A stretch of DNA of 7,555 bases. Origin: Verrucomicrobiota bacterium. GTDB taxonomy: Bacteria; Verrucomicrobiota; Verrucomicrobiia; Opitutales; UBA2995. The DNA lies in contig JAPUIL010000715.1 in the NCBI GenBank assembly GCA_027297085.1, forward strand, positions 1 to 7,555, written 5' to 3'. Within the stretch, counting starts at the first letter, position 1. Each line of letters starts with the position of its first letter. The notes under the pieces were generated by a model that made no database searches, was not told where the DNA came from, and saw only the letters and a program-made list of their open reading frames with translations. The position numbers were made by a program, and so were the translations under genes. Positions 1 to 7,200 of this stretch are shown here, in pieces.

Positions 1-9
1 ATCACCTCT

Positions 10-681
10 ATGAGCAATCCTGTCCTTCTCAGTCAGACGCAGATTACCCGAAAATATTATTGGATGCCTGGATTGTCTCCTCTTCTGTTAGCTCTGGGTG
101 TAACGCTCGGTTTAGTTGGTTGCGGGGATTCGAAGTCCAAAAAATCATCCTCTCCACCTCCTGCCAAAGACAACTCGAAGCCGATTATTCATTTGGTTTC
201 CATTCCTTTTGATATCGCTATTCAGGCGGCGTTGAGCGGACATGCGGAAACCGTTAGCCAGGCATTAGCTACGAAAACCGACCCAAATCAAGTAGACGAA
301 AATGGCCGGACCATGCTCATGGTGGCTGCTTTCAACGGACATACGCCCATTGTTAAAGAACTTATCAACGCCGGCGCCAAAATAGATCCTCAAGACCTGG
401 CCGGACGCACAGCTCTCATGTACGCTGCCACAGGTAAAAACCTGGATACGGTTGCGTTACTCCTTGAAAACAAGGCATCAGTGGACCTGGTAGATGGAGA
501 TGAGCACTGGACTGCCCTGATGTTTGCCGCGGCTGAAGGAAATATCGAAGTCGTTAAACTATTGTTGGAAAGTAGAGCCAATCCGGCCCTGGTGGACGTG
601 GATGGCTCTACGGCAGAATCGTTTGCCAGCGATAATGGTCACACAGCGGTGGCCGAGTTGCTCCACGGATTGGGAAAATAA
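10..681 (+). CDS. Ankyrin-repeat lipoprotein
   Basis: This is a 223-residue exported protein. A hydrophobic segment at residues 21-37 ends in the lipobox Leu35-Val-Gly-Cys38, so signal peptidase II should cleave before Cys38 and the protein should be lipid-anchored. Next comes a Ser/Lys/Pro-rich tether (about 41-57). Ankyrin repeats fill the rest: a degenerate one at about 66-97, good ones at 98-130, 131-165 and 167-198 (with the NGRT..LMVAAFNGH and GRTALMYAA signatures), and a partial C-terminal cap at 199-223. Ankyrin repeats bind proteins, and no catalytic domain is present, so a periplasmic or outer-membrane scaffold or inhibitor role is inferred; the partner is unknown. The start at 10 keeps Arg14-Lys15 in the signal n-region. 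A second ATG at 64 would give a shorter signal peptide without positive charge. Only nine bases are visible upstream, none of them a stop, so a start outside the window cannot be excluded. Confidence 0.9.
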   Translation: MSNPVLLSQTQITRKYYWMPGLSPLLLALGVTLGLVGCGDSKSKKSSSPPPAKDNSKPIIHLVSIPFDIAIQAALSGHAETVSQALATKTDPNQVDENGRTMLMVAAFNGHTPIVKELINAGAKIDPQDLAGRTALMYAATGKNLDTVALLLENKASVDLVDGDEHWTALMFAAAEGNIEVVKLLLESRANPALVDVDGSTAESFASDNGHTAVAELLHGLGK

Positions 682-686
682 GGGGT

Positions 687-708
687 TCTGTAAAAATAGT
701 TTTATAGA
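687..708 (+). other. AT-rich hairpin after the lipoprotein gene
   Basis: TCTGTAAAA (687-695) pairs with TTTTATAGA (700-708) around a 4-base loop, giving nine pairs including one G-T. It begins six bases after the TAA stop. There is no GC-rich stem and no following T-run, so it is not a standard intrinsic terminator. It could be weak 3'-end structure, or chance in AT-rich sequence. Confidence 0.25.
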
Positions 709-756
709 GAAAACAGCCTAGAATATTTATCTGGCTTCCAGGGGTTTAATTCCCAT

Positions 757-3700
757 GTGTTTCCCTTTTCAACTATCCTGCTCTCAATGATTTGGACTGT
801 AATACTTGCACAGGCCCGAACCTTGCTCAATTTTAAAAGTGCTTGGCTATGGTCTCTTCTACTTGGATTCACCGGTTTGCCGGTTCTCCAAGCCTCCCCA
901 AAAACGGCTTATTTTCTTGGCAATTCCTTTACCTGGGATGGGCAGCCTCACAACATGTCTACTTCTACCACCTTTCCCAACGAGTTGGACCCGACTATTG
1001 GCTGGAGCATCTACTCAGGGAAATCACTTTCCTTTATTGTGGATAACCCGGAAGGTGTGGTAAAGGAAGTTGGATTTGTAGCGAGTGATTATTATCCTGA
1101 TCCAAGCTTCAGTGGAAATTTTGAAACGGACCTCCCTGGACACACCTGGGACGTTGTGTCCTTTCAACCCCACACCTATGGAGCAGGGTTGATTATCGAG
1201 GATGAAATCGCCGCTGCCCATACAGTAATCACAACTGCCCTGCAGAACGCTCAGAACAATAAGACCCAATTCTACGTTTTCGGTCCTTGGGCGTTTCAAG
1301 AGAGTGCTGACAAAAACAACGGCCGCTTCTACTCCGAGAATTGGTTAAGCGGCTACTCAGAGAGCCAATTAAATTCGGGTAAATTGCCGAATGTGCGGCA
1401 GGCATTTCGATCGCTTTATTGGGACAGACTAAAAACAGAAAATCCAGGAGTAACCATAAATTGGATACCGATTGGTGAAGTCCTTTACAATCTTGACCAG
1501 CAACTACGAGGAGGAGCCTTAGCTGGGCTAAACGGATCCTGGGACTTATTCGATCAGTACGGGGTTCATCTCCACGATACAGACGAGGATGGTATCGCTG
1601 GCCGGTATATTTCTTTAATAACAACTTTGAGTACGGTCTGGGGTTCTCATCCATCAAAATTCCAGACCAAGTATGACGGAGTAATCGAAACTAAATTTAA
1701 AGCCTTGGTTGATGATGTAGTTTGGGATACCATTTTGGCTTTTTACCCCGACATCGCCAGTGTTGAAGAGGAATTAATAATAGAAACCGGATTAATAAGA
1801 CATCCGGGATTACCCGGGGATCTTATGAAATCCTCCCGGTATGTTATAGGAGCGCGGTTGGGTGAAAACCAGGTATTTGGCGAGTCCGCCACTTTAGAGT
1901 ACGCTACCAATTTCGGAGGAAGCAACATCCTCAACGATCCTTACAACATCAGCAATGCAACCGATCGCAACGCCTTGGCCGATGTTAGTCATTGGACCAG
2001 TGTCAGCTATGGAAACAATGGTAATCCACTTCAATTTGAAGTAGCCTTAAGCTCAGAAGAAGCGATCACCAGTTGTGAAGTTTATCCCGGACGCTACCAG
2101 GTGCCAGCCACCATTGAGGATGGCAAAGCTTACCTGACGATCCATGCGCCAAACCGCTATTTGTATTTAGTAATCAACGGCAATAAGGAACACCCGCTAT
2201 TTCTATTTGTGGATCCGCTTGAAGAAAACCCACCATCAAATGGCGACGAAGGTGTCTTATATTACGGTCCGGGAATCCATGATATTGGAAAGAATTTCAC
2301 TTTGCCCGAAAATATCCACACCGTCTACATTGCACTTGGAGCCTACTTAAAAGGCTCCATTTTTGCGAATGGCAGGTCCGATATTTCTGTGCGAGGACGA
2401 GGCATACTTTCCGGAGAAAGCTACGGACTGGATTCGGAAGTAAATGCCGCAATTCATTTTGACGGGTTGGGCACCAACCAGCTTATAGAAGGCATAACTT
2501 CAATCCGGTCCTTGAAATATCACATCATTTCTCGCGGAACGTTGACCACACGAAACGTGAAATGCCTTTCCTACAATACTACTACTGATGGCATCGTGGC
2601 TGGGGTGAACTCGTTGATTGAGCACAGTTTTTTTAAGGTTAACGACGACGTGATCAAACTCTACTACGACAATCAGATCGTGAGGGATATTGTTGTGTAC
2701 CACCAAACAAACAGTCCGGTTTTTGAGTTTGGTTGGTCAGGGCAGGAATCCAAGAACAGCCTGGTACAGCGAATTGATATCGTAGAAGACAACACTCTGG
2801 GCGTTAATGTGACGGGTCAGGCGATTCTAGGTTGGACGCATAATTCCAAAGCGGGTGGAGCACAAAAGGGGCATATCTTCGAGGACATTCGGGCCGAGAA
2901 CGGCAAGAAACGCCTCATGCACCTCAATATTGATAATGCGCCCGGCCTGGTAGAAATAATCTGCCGGAACTGGAGTATTCGTGAAACAGAGGATACGAGC
3001 GACCTATTCGCAGTCAGCCCGGGAAGAATCAAAATAGCCTTTGAAAATGTTATAGTTGACGGACAACATGTGGATGGTTCGGAATTTCAGAATGTAGGCG
3101 ACAGTAATTTGCAGTTAGATTTTAAACCCCTTGAAAGCACCGATCTTCCAAGCATTGTTACGCAACCTTCCGGAGCTTTGGTAAGTCTCGATGATGATGT
3201 CCTGCTCTCCGTTGAAGCTGAAGGCCCAGGAGCGCTTGACTACCAATGGAGAAAAAACGGTGTTCCCATGCCGGCTGCAACTGCATCCACTTTTTCACTA
3301 CGAGGTATTCTTACCGAAGCGACCGCGGAATACGATGTGGTCATCAGCAATCCTTTTGGATCTTCGACAAGCCGATCAGCCTTTGTGTCTTTTTTCCCCA
3401 TTGATCAATCCATAAGTTTCGTCCCCCCCAATGACGTATCGATACTGGAGGAGTTCGCTTCTCTGCATGTATCCGCGAGCTCTGGTCTTGATGTTGAACT
3501 CGAATTGATAAGCGGGCCGGCTACTTTATCGGAGCAAACGCTCACCTTCACCGGTCACGGAGAGGTGGTCGTCCGCGCATCGCAACCTGGAACCGATTTG
3601 TGGAATTCCGCAGAGCCTGTGGAACGCAGCTTCAATGTTTATTCGATAGCCGATACATGGAGACTTGAGAATTTGGGTACGGCGGAAAGCGTCGGAGATG

Positions 3701-4029
3701 CTGCTGATTTAGCCGATCCGGACTTCGATCAAATTCCTAACTTATTCGAATATTATCTGGGAACTTCTCCTCTCGGTTTTGATTCGAAGATAATTTTCGC
3801 GCCCTTGAACGAAGATTCAGATTTCGATTACGAAACAACCCAGGCATATTCTTCGCTGGATGGCCTGGAGGCAGTTATTGAAACTTCAAGCAATCTCATT
3901 GAGTGGATTGAACTGGATCCGAATTTGGTGCACGTGGAAGTAACCGGAGGGGGTGATCTACATTATAGGATCAAAACAAAAAACTTGCCGGCACCGTTCT
4001 TTATCAGACTGAGGGTATTGGCCCGCTAA
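757..4029 (+). CDS. Secreted multidomain SGNH-like / beta-helix (GH49/GH28-like) polysaccharide-active protein
   Basis: This 1090-residue exported protein probably acts on a polysaccharide outside the cytoplasm. A signal peptide ends near Leu44-Gln-Ala46. Residues 50-330 look like an SGNH/DUF4886-type esterase: GNSFT with Ser57, a WDVVSFQPH block at 131-139, and VHLHD...GRYI at 270-285. Residues 331-425 form an unrecognised linker. At 425-500 comes a beta-rich segment leading into LYYGPGIHDIG (501-511), then a right-handed beta-helix at about 520-790 with YIALGAYLKGSI and VRGRGILSGE, as in GH49 dextranase/isopullulanase and GH28 relatives. Asp611 (NTTTDGI) and Asp630-Asp631 (VNDDVIKL) are the likely catalytic acids. 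An Ig-like domain (798-880, QPSG...YQWRKNG) and a second beta domain (881-962) precede a C-terminal domain (963-1090). The GTG start has a weak CAGGGG 12 bases upstream, and GGG/CCC pairing could mask it; ATG 787 or TTG 823 are alternative starts. The substrate is not determinable. Confidence 0.9.
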   Translation: MFPFSTILLSMIWTVILAQARTLLNFKSAWLWSLLLGFTGLPVLQASPKTAYFLGNSFTWDGQPHNMSTSTTFPNELDPTIGWSIYSGKSLSFIVDNPEGVVKEVGFVASDYYPDPSFSGNFETDLPGHTWDVVSFQPHTYGAGLIIEDEIAAAHTVITTALQNAQNNKTQFYVFGPWAFQESADKNNGRFYSENWLSGYSESQLNSGKLPNVRQAFRSLYWDRLKTENPGVTINWIPIGEVLYNLDQQLRGGALAGLNGSWDLFDQYGVHLHDTDEDGIAGRYISLITTLSTVWGSHPSKFQTKYDGVIETKFKALVDDVVWDTILAFYPDIASVEEELIIETGLIRHPGLPGDLMKSSRYVIGARLGENQVFGESATLEYATNFGGSNILNDPYNISNATDRNALADVSHWTSVSYGNNGNPLQFEVALSSEEAITSCEVYPGRYQVPATIEDGKAYLTIHAPNRYLYLVINGNKEHPLFLFVDPLEENPPSNGDEGVLYYGPGIHDIGKNFTLPENIHTVYIALGAYLKGSIFANGRSDISVRGRGILSGESYGLDSEVNAAIHFDGLGTNQLIEGITSIRSLKYHIISRGTLTTRNVKCLSYNTTTDGIVAGVNSLIEHSFFKVNDDVIKLYYDNQIVRDIVVYHQTNSPVFEFGWSGQESKNSLVQRIDIVEDNTLGVNVTGQAILGWTHNSKAGGAQKGHIFEDIRAENGKKRLMHLNIDNAPGLVEIICRNWSIRETEDTSDLFAVSPGRIKIAFENVIVDGQHVDGSEFQNVGDSNLQLDFKPLESTDLPSIVTQPSGALVSLDDDVLLSVEAEGPGALDYQWRKNGVPMPAATASTFSLRGILTEATAEYDVVISNPFGSSTSRSAFVSFFPIDQSISFVPPNDVSILEEFASLHVSASSGLDVELELISGPATLSEQTLTFTGHGEVVVRASQPGTDLWNSAEPVERSFNVYSIADTWRLENLGTAESVGDAADLADPDFDQIPNLFEYYLGTSPLGFDSKIIFAPLNEDSDFDYETTQAYSSLDGLEAVIETSSNLIEWIELDPNLVHVEVTGGGDLHYRIKTKNLPAPFFIRLRVLAR

Positions 4030-4141
4030 TAAATAGTTTGTAAGCTTACTTTGAAGGTAATCAGGCCTTCCCTATTGTTGGTGGATTCTAATTTACCTGG
4101 GTAGAAAGGAAGGAATTTCTCATGGATTGATCGCAACAGCA

Positions 4142-4211
4142 ACGGCTGATCTATGGTGCATATATAATTCATCAGGATCCTGTGAAATATAGAAATTGAT
4201 CTTCTAGCCGT
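4142..4211. repeat. Imperfect ~70-bp concentric inverted repeat between genes
   Basis: Outer arms ACGGCT (4142-4147) and AGCCGT (4206-4211) are perfect complements. Next inward are GATC (4148-4151) and GATC (4198-4201), separated from the outer arm on the right by a 4-base bulge. Then comes TTCA (4168-4171) against TGAA (4183-4186), and the centre is the perfect 10-bp palindrome CAGGATCCTG (4173-4182). The arm centres nearly coincide (4176.5 and 4177.5). No T-run follows, so an intrinsic terminator is unlikely. A TATAAT -10-like hexamer lies inside at 4163-4168, but I see no convincing -35 at 16-18 bp. It may be a regulatory dyad, a structured leader of the NRPS mRNA, or a decayed palindromic element. 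Confidence 0.5.
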
Positions 4212-4233
4212 GAGAGATAACTCTTTACTCTCA
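4211..4233 (+). other. Small hairpin directly before the NRPS start
   Basis: TGAGAG (4211-4216) and CTCTCA (4228-4233) form a perfect 6-bp stem with an 11-base loop, ending three bases before the candidate TTG start at 4236. It abuts the larger dyad on its left, sharing base 4211. It could influence translation initiation, but a stem this short can arise by chance. Confidence 0.3.
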
Positions 4234-4235
4234 AG

Positions 4236-7200
4236 TTGACCCTGCTTCCAAAAGATTCTTCTCAAAAAGCAACTGCCATGCAGTCTGCCATGATCTTGCC
4301 TGTTTTGCGGAAAAGCTCGCACCAGCCGTACGTTCAGCAATTTGCTTGGGAGATTAAGCAAGCTTCTCTGGATATCAAGAAATTCAAGTGTGCATGGCAG
4401 ATAGTACTCAAACGACACGATGTATTCCGCCATCGCTTTCAAATTGCCGATAATGGTGAGGTCAGAATTACCGAATCAGCTCGCACCCTCCGCTCCTATA
4501 AGTTTCACGACTGCCAGGCAATGGAGAGTAAGAAAAGAAAACAGGCAATAGATGAATTTAAGAAAAAGGACCTTCAATCAGGATTCAATCCGGATAGACA
4601 ACCGCTCTGTCGATTTAATCTTTTTCAATTAAGTCCGACACATTTTCAGTTGATATGGACATCCCATCATTGTCTGTTTGATGGCAGAGGGCGTCTCACT
4701 CTCATCAAAGAATTCTTGGAAGCTTACACGGCTTTATTGAAGAAACGACCTGTTAATCTATCACCACCTCAACCATTTTCCTCTTATTTAGATTGGGTTG
4801 CAAAGAAGAGGTTTAAAGACTCCCTCAAATTTTGGAAAAGACAACTTTCTGACCTGGAAGATCCCACGCCCCTGTCATTCGGGATGGATTCGGTAAGACC
4901 GAAGAAAAATCATACTTCCCACCAAAAATCCTCATCCAGGCTGTCTGCCACTTTGACTTCAAAATTACACCGTTGGTCGAAGAGAAATCAGCTCTCAATA
5001 AACACATTGGTACAGGCGGCTTGGGGAATCTATTTGTGGCGGACTTCCGGAAGGGATTTGGTGGTCTTCGGCGCACCCCGGGCCTGCAGGCGATCTTCAA
5101 TAGCAGGAGCAGCGGATACGGTAGGTGTCTTAGTTAACACAGTTCCCGTATCGATTCGATTCAAAGGAACGGATACTGTCGGGAACTTGTTGGCTGCGGT
5201 CCGAAAAACTTGGGTAGCCATTCGCGACTATGAAAATACACCTTTAAATCTGATTAGACAGGCAAGCGGAATACGGGCCGACAAACCACTCTTTCAAAGT
5301 CTAGTAGGTTATGAAAGAAATCAGCTAGAGGATTTAATTGCCAACAATTTGGGATATCATTTTCGGTTCAATTTGGAAGGATTCACCGATATTCCATTTG
5401 TTGTGCAAGTCTACGACGGGCCTCGCATTAAAATTGAAGCCAGTTACGAAAGGAAGCGCTTTGATCCTGGTGCTGTAAAAATGACCGTCGACTGTCTGGA
5501 AACTATATTGAAGCAGTTGATAATAGACGAATCATTACCACTCAGTTCAGTGGAATTATTGTCACCTGGGCAAATCCGAACAACACTGCGTCTTGGATCG
5601 GGAAAAAAAGTATCTTTGCCTCGCCCTGTTGTGCATCAGCAGTTTGAATACATTGTCGAAAAGTATCCCGAAAAAGTGGCAATCCAATCCGGCAAGGATT
5701 CTCTCACTTATCTTGAGCTAAACGAAAAGGCGAATCAACTGGCCAGATACCTTGTGCGTCAGGGACTTAAACATGGAAGTTTTGTGGGATTGTTTCTTGA
5801 GAGGAATATTTCGCAAATGGTCGCCATCCTCGCTATACTTAAATCAGGAAGCGCTTATGTTCCTTACGATGTAAAATATCCGAAGGAGCGACTGCACCAG
5901 ATCGTTGCTGATGTGAAACCGGCTTGTATCCTGGCAAGCACTCACCTTTCTGATCAGATAAATGCCGCGGAACTTAAAGCGACCTACCTCGATTCTGAAG
6001 AAAAAGCAATCAGCCGATATTCCAAAAAGAATCTGGCCGTTCGGGTTCAGGAGGATAATCCAGCTTACATTATGTATACTTCGGGATCGACGGGAAAACC
6101 GAAAGGAGTGGTAATCCCCCATCGCGGCATTAGCCGATTGGTTTTGAACCCGAATTATGTCCGATTGAATTCGCAGACGCGCACCTTGCAAATGGCGCCG
6201 ACTTCTTTTGATGCCTCTACTTTTGAGATTTGGGCACCAATTCTAAACGGCGGAACTTGTATTCTACATTCCGGAGAAGTTCCGGACATCGCCGTTCTCC
6301 CCGAACTCATACAAAAGTATCAGATCAATACGCTTTGGCTGACTGCTACCCTATTCAATTTAATAGTGGATACCTCACCTCGATCCCTGAACGGAATCAG
6401 TCAATTGCTGGTGGGAGGTGAGGTTTTGTCGCCAGTTCACATCAAAAGTGCACAACAAAAGTTGAGAAAAACGCAATTGATCAATGGATACGGACCCACC
6501 GAAAACACCACCTTTTCATGCTGCTACTCCATTCCTAGGAATCATGCTAAAGCAAAAAACATCCCCTTAGGCAGCCCAATTAATAATTCCAACACTTACG
6601 TTTTAGATAAATACCTCAACCTGTTACCATTTGGTGTAGCTGGAGAACTTTACGTAAGCGGCAAGGGAATCGCCCTAGGTTATCATCGTCGGAAGGTGCT
6701 TACAGGTGAGAAGTTCGTTCAAAATCCATTTTCTGATAAATCGGGTGACCTGTTTTATAAAACCGGAGACAAGGTCTACCTTAAAGCCAACGGGGACATC
6801 GAATTTTTAGGCCGCTTTGACGATCAGATCAAAATCCGCGGTTATCGCATTGAACCTGGTGAAATTCAGGCCGAACTCATAAAACATCCAGGCTTAAAGA
6901 GTGTTTACGTAAAAGCATTTTCGGACGACAAGGATGAAATAGAACTGGCTGCCTTCATGGTTAAGGCAAACGTCCGGAAGCTGAATTCAAACAACATCCG
7001 AAGCTGGTTCTCGAACCGTGTACCCGAGTACATGATTCCGCAACACTTCGTTTTCCTCAAAAACTTTCCTCTCACCAAAAACGGAAAGATCGACCGCCAT
7101 GCTCTGCAAGTTCCTAAACGATCCGTTAGGAAGCCCGCCCGACACTGTCTTAAGGATCTCACAAAAACTCAAAAAATCCTATTACAATCATGGGCGAAAA

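Noticed and set aside
719..724. TAGAAT as a -10 box for the large secreted gene
   Set aside because: No acceptable -35 hexamer at a 16-18 bp spacing; AT-rich sequence makes such matches common.
1229..1657. Antisense ORF of 142 codons inside the large secreted protein gene
   Set aside because: It lies fully opposite a well-supported domain and its protein is rich in Arg/Leu/Ser without family features.
3025..3033. RIK motif of GH28 polygalacturonases at residues 757-759
   Set aside because: It is about 126 residues after the Asp pair, roughly twice the GH28 spacing, and sits in an ordinary beta-strand pattern.
4053..4070. Intrinsic terminator after the secreted protein gene (GAAGG/CCTTC)
   Set aside because: Only five pairs, an 8-base loop and no T-run.
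4026..4442. Antisense ORF of 138 codons across the intergenic region and the NRPS start
   Set aside because: Half of it is the reverse strand of the conserved condensation domain; the protein shows no recognisable motif.
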